Assembly: GCA_030247855.1 (NCBI GenBank)
Contig: JAPDRN010000015.1
Coordinates: forward strand, 1-64,000
Source of the DNA: Knufia peltigerae
Lineage: Eukaryota > Ascomycota > Eurotiomycetes > Chaetothyriales > Trichomeriaceae
Reading direction: 5' to 3'
Length of the DNA: 64,000 nucleotides
The translations under genes were made by a program, and so were the position numbers. The notes beneath the pieces were generated by a model that saw nothing but the letters and a program-made list of their open reading frames with translations, searched no databases and was not told the origin of the DNA. Below are positions 1 to 10,333 of this stretch, in pieces (position 1 is the first letter of the stretch; every line of letters starts with the position of its first letter).

Positions 1-419
1 ACTAAATTTTATAATATATATTAAATATATTTATAGTAAATTAATTTAGCTAGCTTAATTAATAATATTAATATAATAAATAATTTAGTGTATATATATT
101 ATAAGACTTATTATATAAGTGTTTTTTCTTCTATATTTAAAAGGATTTAGATTATTTTTATAGCTTAAGTGTGTAAAAGTTCTTTAGTAAGCTAATATAA
201 TAAAGTTTAATATAATATATTAAAAGTGATAGTAATAGCACGAATAAACTTATATTCTTAATTTTAATATATTAAGATAGTCTTTTAAACTCACTCTTTA
301 AGATTAGCTACTTTAGAAGTACATTAGTAATTTATAGTTAATAAAAGTAATAATTAAACGTGACTAGATAAAGTTTTATAGTTTATTACTCTATATAGTT
401 TATTAAATTATATAGTACT
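1..419. repeat. RIP-mutated right end of a DNA-transposon-like element (copy A, truncated by window start)
   Basis: Positions 1-419 align base for base with 1862-2280 (constant offset 1861) across the whole stretch. The differences are almost all transitions, with T or A here where the other copy keeps C or G, which is the RIP pattern. Copy A is therefore the more heavily mutated one. It ends in AGTACT at 414-419 and is followed after 7 bases by the inverted start of the next copy. The left part of copy A lies outside the window. No open frame of note survives. Confidence 0.85.
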
Positions 420-432
420 TTACTAAAGTACT
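414..432. repeat. 19-bp near-perfect palindrome at the junction of the two element copies
   Basis: AGTACTTTACTAAAGTACT is palindromic around position 423. It arises because the right end of copy A (to 419) faces the left end of copy B (from 427) across 7 bases. Confidence 0.85.
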
Positions 433-468
433 GTATAGTTTAATGAACTATATAGGGTAATAGACCAT
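427..468 (+). repeat. Left terminal inverted repeat of the 1854-bp element
   Basis: Begins AGTACTGTATAGTTTAATG and pairs with the reverse complement of 2239-2280, with only transition differences. Confidence 0.8.
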
Positions 469-2238
469 AAAAACCTACCTAATCACCTTTTAATGTCTCT
501 AACATAGCACTAATATAACTATTTTATTATCTAAAGATGTTAATAAGTAGTTAGACACTTTATCTTTCTCCTTAGACTTAATTTTAGTAATAGGTCGCTA
601 GCGTGATAAACCTCATTACTGTTTCGCTGACCACTCCGCTTCTACCTCCTAAGTAATCTCTAACACTTTCTCTATAGAGTACATAAATTTACCTTCTAAC
701 CTAACTCTTTTGCCTTGCTTATAACTCTTTCGTGCCTTAAGTAACTCACTCTACTCTTAATTCTATCACTAAAGAAGTGTATTCTTAGTGATAAGTGTTT
801 TTGTTATATAAGTTATCTAGGCTATATATCACTTAGTAAATAATATAAGCCTAGGTATCTATACTAATATCATATTTAAGAGTATATTAAATTCTCAGAG
901 TTTCGTGCTATCTAGGGAAAAGCTATATAGTAAAGAGAAGTTAAGATTATGCCCCTTTAATAGTGTAATTAGATACGGAACGCATGCAATTATGTTTTAT
1001 AAAAGGTAGTTTAGTACCTTCTATAGGTTATTTAGTATTAACTTAGCGCCTTATTATCCTATGAGAATATTATCTAGCTTAATAGCCTTTATACGCGTGT
1101 AGATAAATATTTTAAGCTATTTCGGACATAAAATATATTATGTACTAAGCTATAAAGTTATATTAATCTTATTTAAGTGAGCACACTTAAACACTGAAAA
1201 CACTTCTATATTAAGTGACTAAAGGATATAAAAGTAATGTGATAACATAATTAGTAAGTTAATATTATTCTTTATATAATAAACAATAAAATTAGCTCTA
1301 ATATAACTTCTATAGTCATTAGTGATTAATAATTAGGACTAACCTACCGCTTTCTCATGGGTTTAAGGCTTAAACACCTTAATTAATCATTATAGGCTAA
1401 GCTTATTCGATGTTTAGCCATTCTTACTAACTACAAAATACTAGTTAGAGAGTATTTAAGCTAGTAACTATCTAGAATTAATGTTTTAACCCTTAAAGAT
1501 AATTATTAGTGAAAGTGTGTCTCCGGCCGTATTAATACATTTAATTATAGTTACTCACTCCTATTTCTCTATTATAGTTTTATATTATTACTAATAGTTA
1601 AGAGAAACTAAGACCTTTATTATCTAACTCTCTCTAACCCTAAAACTAGACTTATCTATATTCTAGATATCAGAATTATTATAGGCACACTCTTAGAATT
1701 TAGTGATGACCGCGTTAAATCACGCTTTAACCTTATTATATAACGCGCCATTAAATCGTGTAGCCTTAAGTTACTTTATATAAATACTCTAGATAGTTAG
1801 ATAATAATTAAGAAAGTAATAAAGCTATTTATAGCTAATTAAAACAATAATTTTAGTGAAGACTAAATTTTATAACGCGTATTAGACGCATTTATAGCGA
1901 ATTAATTTGGCTAGCTTAATTAATAACGCTAACGTAATAAGCAATCTGGTATATATATATTGCGAGACCTATCACATAAGTGTCTTTTCTTCCGCGTTTA
2001 AAAGGATTTAAACTATTTCTATGGCTTGAGCGTATAAAAGTCCTCTAATAAGCTAACGTGATAGGGTTTAATGTGACACGTTAAAAGTAGTGGCGGCAGC
2101 GCGAACAGACTTATATTCTTGATTTTAATGTGCTAGGATAGCCTTCTGAACTCACTCTTTAAGATTAGCTACTTTAGAAGTGCGTTAGTAACCCATAGTT
2201 AATAGAAGTAGTGGTTAAACGCGACTAGATAGAGTTTC

Positions 2239-2280
2239 GTGATCCATTACCTTATATGATCCATTAAACTATACGGTACT
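2239..2280 (-). repeat. Right terminal inverted repeat of the 1854-bp element
   Basis: Reverse complement begins AGTACCGTATAGTTTAATGG and matches 427-468 over 42 bp. The same sequence, more mutated, ends copy A at about 378-419. Confidence 0.8.
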
Positions 2281-3100
2281 CTATAATTTTAATAAGATAA
2301 AGGTTAATTAAAGATTAAAGCTAAGCTATTACCTAAACATTATTCTATATATCTTATTAAGATTATTATATAATTATTATATAGACTATAAATAAAAGTA
2401 GTAAAGTATTACTTACTTTTAAGAGAATTAGGTTATATCATAATAGGGAAGGGTATAGCGTAATAAGTCTTTATTAATGAATGACTAGCTAAGTGATAGC
2501 TAAATAAGGACTTAGAGAGCTTAAGGAGTGAAAGCTCATAAAAGGGGGTAGAGACCTCCTTATATAGACGTAAAGGAGGGTCTATATAGAAGGCTTTAGA
2601 ACAGGATAGACTAGTGATTGTAAATTAATAGTCTTACCATGCTCAGCCTTACGCAGTGTGCTCAGCCTTACGCGGGTTAACTGGTCGACATTTTTAACTT
2701 AGAATAGTTAATATAGTTAATATATTATTATGCGCGTTTTTTAAAGGCTTCATATTATCACTTTACTTGTTTTCGCTAAATATTAGCCTACGCTTTTTCT
2801 TCCTTACTTATATACTTAGATGGTTTACCCCGTTTTTAGGGCTTCCTATCAGGCATAGCAATAAATTAAGGGAAATTTAATTAATACTAATAGTATCTTT
2901 ACTTATCTTACTTTTTATTATGCTATGACGCGAAAAGTCATTAAAATTATAGCAGAAATTAGCGGATAAGGGGAAAGAGGACTACAGAAGTATATCACTC
3001 CTAAAGCAGTTTAACCTTAACCGCGAAATCCTAAAAAGGTTTAGTTGACCGCGAAATGACCGCGAAATCTCAAACTAGAAGGTGTATTGTGACCACCTAC
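2281..3100. repeat. AT-rich, RIP-like repeat remnant without genes
   Basis: Strongly AT-rich sequence without coding frames. It contains a 14-bp direct repeat (GCTCAGCCTTACGC at 2641-2654 and 2660-2673) and three copies of ACCGCGAAAT at 3020, 3048 and 3059. An inverted segment (GACCTCCTT...AAGGAGGGTC) lies around 2549-2583. It is probably older transposon debris; the family is not recognised. Confidence 0.6.
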
Positions 3101-3821
3101 CTTGTCGTTGAAAGCGGCCAACTTTGACGACGTCTAGCACAACCAACAAGAGGGTTAATAAAGAGAAAATCACTGGCCTCCTAGATAATGTCTTTGAGAA
3201 TGGCCTGGCTGAGTCTGAACATCAGACTTCACCATTTATATTTCTAAGTCTAGTCGGGAAATCCTTGATGGCTTCAAAACGTGCTACAGTATGTTCTGTG
3301 TGATAGACTATCTCTTTCACGTCAACTCCGCCTCTTCGCCGTATACTCTTCAATTTCTTATACCGTACACTCTAGGCAGGCATGAAGATAGAGTGCCGAC
3401 ATCTATCCGTCCATGGGCGCACATGAAAGCGGCGCCACTCTCTTCCCGTGTACTGGAGCTGTGATGTTGGGTGTTTCGTAAGGCTAGACTACAATAGACA
3501 TGCATGAGATTCAAATAATTAGTAGCCTAGAACCCTTTAACTGTTTAGTGCAGCCTGCCACTTTCCGTTGAAAGTCCCTCGAAAAAAGTCCGGCCTTACT
3601 GTCTTTGCACGCCCACCAGAGAGGAGATGAGCTGCGACAACCACGCACCAATGTTCTCGAGGTCAAGCAATGATAAATCACTACTAATTCTGTTGTGGCT
3701 CAACAATCACCTCTCTCCGCGAGTCCACGTTCAAGGATACCCTCCTTATGTCTTCCTTCTCTACCATGTCCCCCACCCTCCTCACAGCCCTCGGAGGAGG
3801 CAGACTCCTCTCTGACAAGGA
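3101..3821. other. Intergenic stretch between the repeat island and the permease gene
   Basis: Base composition returns to normal at about 3100. Only short overlapping open frames occur here and none resembles a known protein. It contains the 3' flank of the permease gene on the minus strand. No RNA gene or other signal was recognised. Confidence 0.5.
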
Positions 3822-5419
3822 TCAATCCTGTAGAGGCTGGGGTCGAAACAGGAACCAGTAGCCGACGGACAGGACCGAAATACCCACGACCACGACCGAG
3901 GTCCAGTTCATGTACGGCAGGGTGACGGGAAGGTACAGGGGGAAACAAAGCCAGACGGTGACAAACATACACCAGACCATGGCCACGACGTAGACGACGG
4001 TGCCGAAGCGGCCCAGATTGAACCACCGATCCGAATCCAGAAAGTCGCGCCCGCGCCAGAGCAGCAACCCGAAGAGGAGGGAGTATGTCAGCGTCGTACA
4101 AACGACGGCGGACCCGGCGAGAGCGTTGAGGGCGGTCAGAGAGCCCAGTTGGATGGTGCCCAAGCCGAGGGTCAGGACGTAGTTGACGAGCATTGCGTTG
4201 AGGGGGAGGGCATCGCTTGTAGAGAGCCTAGCCAAGGCCCGGGAGAAGGGAAGACCGCCTTCGCGCGCAAAGGACCAATATAGCCGGTTGCAGCTGGTGA
4301 AGGTGGCGACGGCGGCGAAATAACCCACCAGTATCATGAGAGCTGATGCCAGGGTCGCCAAAGCCGGCGACCGGAGCGTGTCGAAAACCAGTTGGATTAT
4401 CGGTTGGTGTCCATAGGGATTTAGGAGATTGGCCACGTTGACCGCACAGAAGGAGTAGACGATGGCCATGATGAGCGCCGTCACCGCGCTGAGTAGGGCC
4501 GAGCCGATCATGACCTGTGGGACCTGCTTGGTCGGTGTTTCGAGCTCGTCGGTGATGTGGGTGACCGAATCGAAGCCGGCGACCAGCAAAAGGCCCGGGG
4601 TGAGAGCCAGGAAGAAGACGACGCCGTTGGACGGCCAGCCTGATTCATTGACCACTTGCACAAACACAGTATGTGCAGTTTGTTTCGGGGTCGCGCGGAC
4701 GAGCAGGGACACCAGGAGATAGACGGCCGTCGCGTTGATGACGACGACGCAGGCGGTCAACATGTACGGTAGGACCTTGAAAAGTCGCGGCAGGTTGGGG
4801 AGGAAGTCCATGGTCGTCCACGCGCAGTAGACCAGGAAGTAGTGCCACTGCGGCGGCTGGTAGCCCGGGTTGTTGGCTTGCGCCGCTCCGAGGGTCAGCT
4901 GGCACAGGAAAAGGTTGGCTCCGGTCGTCAAGAACCACCAGAGCGCCGTCGTGAGCCATCCGGTCAGATATCCGAGGAATCGCGAATACTTGGGAGGCGC
5001 CAGGTGCTGGACCCAGAAGCAGGGGCCTAGAGACACCAGTCAGCATACTCAGCAGCCATGCTATCCGCGGACTGCACCAGAGAGAGTGGGTAGATAGGTA
5101 GACACCACGTACCAGACGAATGGGGGATGGCAGAAGCGAGCTCGGCGATGGCGAGGCAGGTGATGAGCTGGAAGAATGAGGCCACCACGAGGGCCCAGAT
5201 GTAGAACGGAAAGCCGCCAAGTCCGATGGTGAGAGCCGTGTAGACTCCCACGGTGACGGGGGTCGCTGTGATTGAGAAGTTCATGCCCAGGGTCTGCCAG
5301 AGGTTGAAGTGGACCTTGGGCTTGACGCTGCATATTGCTACAGAAGCCTCCCCGCCATCGGCCGCATTCATCTCCAGGCCCGTCGTCTCGCTGTCGAAGT
5401 CTTTCTCGGCTTTGGCCAT
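3822..5419 (-). CDS. Amino-acid/GABA-type permease (APC superfamily)
   Basis: Two exons, 5419-5113 and 5026-3822, joined across an 86-bp intron (GTACGT...TCTCTAG), give a 503-aa protein. The start is the first ATG in frame (AAAATGG context); the frame upstream opens only with GTG. After a charged N-terminus the protein has about twelve hydrophobic segments, beginning with the APC-type block WQTLGMNFSITATPVTVGVY. The splice restores the family's first-loop pattern IPHSSGPCFWV. It resembles fungal GABA/choline/polyamine-type permeases (UGA4/HNM1 group), so it probably imports an amino acid or amine across the plasma membrane; the substrate is unknown. A TATA-like TATAAG lies about 95 bp upstream and a CGGAGCCG site at 5747. 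It is the outermost gene of the motif-bearing cluster. Confidence 0.88.
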
Positions 5420-6213
5420 TTTGACAAGGGTCCCAACACAGTTTTGCGCAAAGGGCACTAATCTGGGGGACCCGGGGGATCTGGGGAGGGTGGTATAGTA
5501 CTCTTATAAGAGCCAAGGTCAGCTACCTTGATGACGAAATCGTTGCCAGTGCATTTCCCTTATCTGCGGATTGATTGGGCATCGGGCAATTGGCGGTGTC
5601 GGACCAGTATCATCTTGGACTCCCTCTGCCAGAAGCGAAACAGGGGGCTGGAGTATGGGGTGTGTATTGTGCAAAAGAGCCGGTGCGGTCAAGGTGATTG
5701 CGAAGGGCACAGACTTGTCTGGTGGCGACTCGGATCCCCGGATTTGCGGAGCCGGGCGGCGGCCTTGAATGTGTCACCGGTTCCGTAGCACTCAGCTCAG
5801 AGTTAGACTTTGTGAGTTATACTTTTCTGATCAGAGGGTTTTAGGCTGACCAGCTGCGAGACGGCACAAGCGAGATATGGTCCAAGAAGGATAGACGGTG
5901 ACCATACGGCGAGTACCTCGTTTAGTCGTATTGGAAGAACAAGGCATAGTCTCTCGTCAGATACGGTCATTCACCGTTGTGACGACCGTTGGCTGAAAAA
6001 CTGGGGTCAAAGCCATGTACTGAAGGATCGTCCGTTCCCACTTGTTGTCTTATCAAGAGACTACCAGGCAGAGGAATAGTGGACTACAAAACACCTACTG
6101 CACACGCTTGTAGGACGATGGTGGAGAGGAACGACTGATCACATTCCTTTGTCTCTCCGCCATATGTGTAGCCATCATCTATACTGCATCAAACCGTCGC
6201 TTCTTTGTAGACA
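5420..6213. other. Intergenic region: permease promoter and P450 3' flank
   Basis: Holds the permease promoter (minus strand): TATAAG near 5514-5519 and the cluster motif at 5747-5754, which sits in a CGG-rich context (CGGATCCCCGG at 5731-5741). The remainder is the 3' flank of the P450 gene. No gene was seen. Confidence 0.6.
5747..5754 (+). promoter_or_regulatory. CGGAGCCG cluster motif, permease promoter
   Basis: Exact 8-mer CGGAGCCG about 330 bp upstream of the permease start. The two CGG/CCG half-sites form an inverted repeat with 2-bp spacing. Confidence 0.65.
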
Positions 6214-7893
6214 TCACTTCTTCCCCGGGAGGGCTTCATGCAAGCGCACCAGCACCTTCGTCGGGGAGGTTGTCGACGTGTACTTGCGCTTGGTGATGAT
6301 TTCATCGCCCAGGTTATCCACGCGGTCGTACCTCTGCAAGATCCTGACAATGACATACCCTGCCTCGGTCAAGGCGAATTGTTGTCCCAAACAGATGCGA
6401 GGTCCCCCATTGAAGGGTAAGAATTCCCAGCCGGTCTTGCGTCCCTGCCACCGCTCGGGTCTGAACTCGTTGGCGTCTTCTCCCCAAATGTCCTGCCTCC
6501 GATGCATGATGTGGACGTTGTAGGCGACTTCCTGACCGGCTCGAATGTAGATCGGAGACCGTCCGTCAGGGCCGCCGCCGTTCGGCAGGGTCGTGTTTCT
6601 CACCGCGCAACGACTGTTCTCCGGGACGACGGGCTCCAGTCGGAGAACTTCGGACATGGTGTGTTGCAGGTAGGAGCATGACTTGAGGGCCTCGAAGGTG
6701 ATGGATTCCTTGCCCGTCCCGAATGTATCGAGGACCGCCGTGCGCAAGGCCTGGTAGGTCGCTGGATGACGAGCCAGCAGGTAGAAGGTCCAGCCCAACA
6801 GTCCCGCCGTGGTGTCCCGGCCCGCCAACAGAATATTGAGGAGCTGGCTGCGCAATTCCACGGGATCTTGCGTGGTTTTGACGAGTTCGTGCAGGAAGAT
6901 GTATCCTTGATGGTCTTCTGATTCATCATCTACTTGTCCCTTCTTCTGCCGGGTCAGCGCGAGTTGCACAAAATAGTCGATGCATTTGTGGACCTCTCGG
7001 CAGTCATCCTGGAACCGTCGTGGGTTGTAGAGCCAATATAAGCCCATCAGTCGGCTGCGGTAGTTTGTCGTCACATTTGCCGAATCGAAATGATGCCCGA
7101 AAGATGACCAGGCAAGCCATGACGACTCCGTGGTAGGATCTCGTGTCTCTTTCTCCGTGGTAACACTCCCCGGGGACGTGCCGGTGGGGTTGTTCTGGGA
7201 GAGCACGCTTTTGCCGAAGAGGAACTCGGTCGCAGAGTCGAGGGTCAGGTTGAAAAACAGAGGGACCAGGTCCACTTCGGTGGTCCACGAGTTCTCACCA
7301 TCGACGAGTCTGTTGAAGAGGTGTTGGACGTGGACTTCTTCGAGCATCAGGTCTGCCACTTGACCGCGGGCGAACTGCGGACGCAGCATTGCCCGAGAAC
7401 GCTCCCTGGAACCTTTTGTTTAAAATCTCCAATCGCCAATGTGTTTTCCAAATGAAGGAAGATTTCACATCACATACCAGTCTACACCGTCGTTGGTGAA
7501 AATCCCATGACCCAGAAGTGGTCCCAAAGCACCCCGTCTCAGGGGGCCCAGCTGGAAATCTTTAAACTGCGTGGCCAGGATCGCTTGTATGTTCTTTGGG
7601 TCGCTGGTCAGATGGTGCCAGTCTCCCAGGATGTTTTGATACCATGTGGGACGGCAGCCCATCTCTTCGTACAGCTTCACGTCGTCGTTTTGAACGTTCT
7701 GGTCCTCCGTCTGTACCATGATCCGTTTCAGTATGTCCAGGGCGAACGGCCACCGATACGGCCGCACAAAGGCAGGTTGGCATCCCAGTTGACGGGCACG
7801 TCGAGCGTGCCACAAGCTGAGCCAGGCGGCGTGAGCCGCATAGACGACGGCAAGCACCAGTAAAAGGCCTGCCAGGGACGATAAGGTGTTCAT
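6214..7893 (-). CDS. Cytochrome P450 monooxygenase, CYP52-clan-like
   Basis: Exons 7893-7478 and 7405-6214 (71-bp intron, GTATGT...CCAG) encode 535 aa. The ATG at 7893 is the first in frame. The N-terminus is a single hydrophobic anchor (residues 5-27), so the protein is probably ER-bound with a cytosolic catalytic domain. Hallmarks are the WERSRAMLRPQF helix-C block formed across the splice, AGRDTT in the I helix, an ExxR-type EVLR, and the haem-binding PFNGGPRICLGQQ with Cys477. PFNGGPRICLGQQ and LRPQF are typical of CYP52-type fatty-acid/alkane hydroxylases, so omega-hydroxylation of an aliphatic chain is the best guess. It is divergent from the alcohol dehydrogenase, a pairing that suits successive oxidation. 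TATATA lies 87 bp upstream and the cluster motif at 8056. Confidence 0.92.
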
Positions 7894-8055
7894 TTCGTGA
7901 AAAGATAGGCTTCGGTCGTATGACCAGCCCAAAAACGCCTCTCAAAGCAGAGTTCGCTCTGTTATAAAGGTGGCTATATACAAGCACAGTTCGAGTCCAT
8001 TGTTTCTACCTTGAAACGGGGGCTGCTTAACGGCCAAAGAAAGAGATCGGATCCG

Positions 8056-8063
8056 CGGAGCCG
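8056..8063 (+). promoter_or_regulatory. CGGAGCCG cluster motif, P450 promoter
   Basis: Exact 8-mer in the extended context ATCCGCGGAGCCGGG, about 76 bp upstream of the P450 TATA-like element. Confidence 0.7.
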
Positions 8064-8534
8064 GGAATAGTGGGCGGGAAGCCGAGTAGCGACGTCTACT
8101 CGACCGGGGGCCAAAGATGCAAAAGGCAAAGATTCCTCAGGGAGACTATCTAGGCCCTGAAAGGTTCCAAGACAGAAAGTGCAGCAACATCACGGGCGTC
8201 TTTGAGGTGGCGATGTAAAGGGCAATGAAGTTCTGGTCAGGGAAACCCGCCGTAACCGGGCTTCGACAGCTCCATTTGTCCCGGTGCCTCGCACAACTGT
8301 CGGAGAGCAGTTCTCGGCTTCACGACCGTAGGAGGCTCCTGGTTAACAAGCAAAGTGTGGGGTATGAGATGTTGCGAGGCATGCTACCAAGTAGTACAAA
8401 CCGGCCTCCCTTTTACGTAGACGAGGGCAGCCAGGCATCCCTGTCCACGCAGGTAGACTGAGAATCACCAGGTGGCATTATCGTTAATTGTAGTATGGGC
8501 TCTAAGAACCGGAATCTCTGGACAACGTAGGGAA

Positions 8535-8549
8535 CCCCCCCCCCCCCCC
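8535..8549 (+). repeat. Homopolymer run of 15 cytosines
   Basis: An uninterrupted C15 tract, flanked by GGAA on the left and GGTTCC on the right so that the ends form a short inverted repeat. Length polymorphism or sequencing slippage is likely. Confidence 0.9.
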
Positions 8550-8556
8550 GGTTCCG
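8549..8556 (+). promoter_or_regulatory. Variant cluster motif CGGTTCCG, alcohol dehydrogenase promoter
   Basis: The reverse complement reads CGGAACCG, one base from the cluster 8-mer, and keeps the flanking CCGCGG seen at other sites. It lies about 87 bp upstream of TATAAA. Confidence 0.45.
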
Positions 8557-8642
8557 CGGCCCTTACGCAATATCCTGAGTCGCCCTTCCTACGGTCACGA
8601 CATTGAACCAACCTTCTTAGCCTGGAAAAACATAGCCATTGT

Positions 8643-8648
8643 TATAAA
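8643..8648 (+). promoter_or_regulatory. TATA box of the alcohol dehydrogenase gene
   Basis: TATAAA 86 bp upstream of the ATG. The same spacing (86-95 bp) recurs for the permease, P450, NmrA-like and flavin oxidase genes. Confidence 0.5.
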
Positions 8649-8728
8649 CAAGTGCACCGCGTGGACACGAGCCCGGCGACCCCGTCATCAGGCATCTCTC
8701 CGTCCAACAGCCTCCATCCCGCCTCGCG

Positions 8729-10088
8729 ATGGCCATCCCGACCGTGCAGAAAGCCATCATCTACGATGAACCCGGGACTGTGTCGACCAAGGTGGTTGAA
8801 TGCGAAGTGCCCCAGCCTGGTCCCGGCGAAGTACTTGTTCGCCTGTAAGTTGACCCAGATGGCTTTCTTGAAAAAAGGCGCAACAGGGGCGTCTCTAACG
8901 TGCATTTCAAAAGGACTCATTCTGGAGTATGTCATTCAGACTTTGGCGTCATGACCAATTCGGTATGAGAAGCCCTCGATGCCACGTGTGTTGCGAGTCG
9001 ACCGGGCCAGCCGTCGAAAGGAGGTTGGGTTGGGTTGTGTTGTCATCGTCGTCGTCGTAGTTGTCCTTTGGCTCACTTCATATACACCGCAGTGGACCAC
9101 GTTACCGGAGCCAACCCCCAAGGGGCAGATCGGCGGGCACGAGGGTGTTGGGTACATCGTGAAGCTGGGCTCGGAGACCGCGAACTCACAATTGAAACTG
9201 GGAGACCGCGTTGGAATCAAATGGATCGCCGACGCGTGCGGCCACTGTCGTTGGTGTTTCCATTTCCCCCAGGAAGTCATCCTTCTTGTCTGAACTAACT
9301 TAACACCCCCCTTCGCAGAAGCTTGCCAGGCCCAGTCGGATGGGCTCTGCTTCAATCAACAAATATCCGGTTACTTCTTTCCGGGAACATTTCAGCAATT
9401 CGTGGTCAGTCCGGCCCATTACGTGACGCCCATTCCCGACGGCCTGGATTCGGCGCAGGCTGCACCGATACTGTGTGCGGGTCTCACCGTGTATTCTGCG
9501 CTGAAGCGCTGCAAGGCACAGTCGGGCCAGTGGGTGGTGATCCAGGGTGCGGGTGGTGGCCTGGGCCACTTGGCTGTACAGCTTGCGAGCCGTGGGATAG
9601 GTTTGCGTGTTGTCGGAGTCGATCATCCCAGCAAGGCGGAGTTGGTTCTCTCCTGTGGCGCAGAGCATTTCGTCGACGTAACACAGTTTCCCCGAGAAGC
9701 CCAAGGCAACGCCATCGTCTCTCATGTGAGGACTCTGTGCGACGGACTCGGTGCTCCCGCAGTCATTGTATGCACGGCCTCCAACGAGGCGTACACACAG
9801 GGGCTACGGTTTCTGCGCTTCAATGGCACGATGGTTTGTGTGGGCATGCCCGAGGGTGGCGAGCAGGCCATCGCTTCGGCAAGCCCGGGGAGCCTGATTG
9901 CGAATCACTACACCATCACAGGCTCTGCGGTTGGTACTCGTCAAGAGTCCATCGAAGCCCTCGAATTTGCGGCCCGCGGAACGCTGAAGGCGAGCATCCG
10001 AATTGAGCCCATGGAAGCTCTCACTAGTATCTTTCGAGACATGGAGCAAGGCAGACTTCAGGGTAGAGTCGTGCTCGACTTGACATAG
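8729..10088 (+). CDS. Zinc-dependent alcohol dehydrogenase (MDR superfamily)
   Basis: Four exons, 8729-8844, 8914-8962, 9093-9249 and 9319-10088, give 363 aa. Splicing restores family blocks: THSGVCHSDFGVMTNSW (catalytic zinc Cys and the SD pair), GGHEGVG, the structural-zinc pattern C-x2-C-x2-C-x7-C, ISGYFFPGTFQQ, and the NAD-binding GAGGGLGHLA. The third intron needs an unusual donor (GTTGGT at 9250); it was chosen because only that join gives the exact four-cysteine spacing. The length matches cytosolic yeast/fungal ADH (about 350 aa). It probably oxidises a primary alcohol to an aldehyde with NAD+. It is divergent from the P450, so that enzyme's product may be its substrate. Confidence 0.9.
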
Positions 10089-10333
10089 GAGCTCAGGAGC
10101 GGAAGAGGAGAAGGGAAAGGTGCAGGGGAATGATGGTGCTCTCGGCGGCACTTAGAGCAATTCTGAGCAGGCAACCTGAAGCCATCACACCAGAGTGTGA
10201 GGAGCTGCCGTCTATGGGTATCCGAGAAGGGAGAGCGGGCAACACGCCGAGCCTGACGAGTTCGTTGACCGGAAGACGCAAGGTGGACTCGGGATTCCGT
10301 TGGGCTGAACGTTGACCGCCGAATGATCGATAC

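Larger units (their letters stand above)
427..2280. mobile_element. Complete RIP-degraded DNA transposon, 1854 bp, with 42-bp terminal inverted repeats
   Basis: Left terminal repeat 427-468 and right terminal repeat 2239-2280 are inverted copies over 42 bp. Every mismatch is a transition. The right 419 bp are the same sequence as copy A at 1-419. Size and repeat length fit the fungal Fot1/Pot2 group of Tc1/mariner-like elements (Pot2 is about 1.86 kb with terminal repeats of about 43 bp); that family assignment is inference. No transposase frame survives, as expected after RIP. Flanking TA duplications cannot be recognised with certainty. Confidence 0.75.
7894..8728. promoter_or_regulatory. 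Divergent promoter region, P450 / alcohol dehydrogenase
   Basis: 835 bp between divergent starts. It holds TATATA for the P450 (7980-7975, minus strand), TATAAA for the dehydrogenase (8643-8648), the cluster motif at 8056-8063, a variant CGGTTCCG at 8549-8556, and a run of 15 cytosines at 8535-8549 abutting that variant. No gene was seen. Confidence 0.6.

Noticed and set aside
1..419. Idea that 1-419 and 1862-2280 are the two LTRs of a retrotransposon
   Set aside because: The sequence beginning at 427 is the inverse of the end at 2280, and no TG...CA ends are seen, so a terminal-inverted-repeat element in tandem explains the pattern better.
3627..3925. Short overlapping frames upstream of the permease 3' end
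   Set aside because: No motif, overlap in two frames, and partial antisense to the permease gene.
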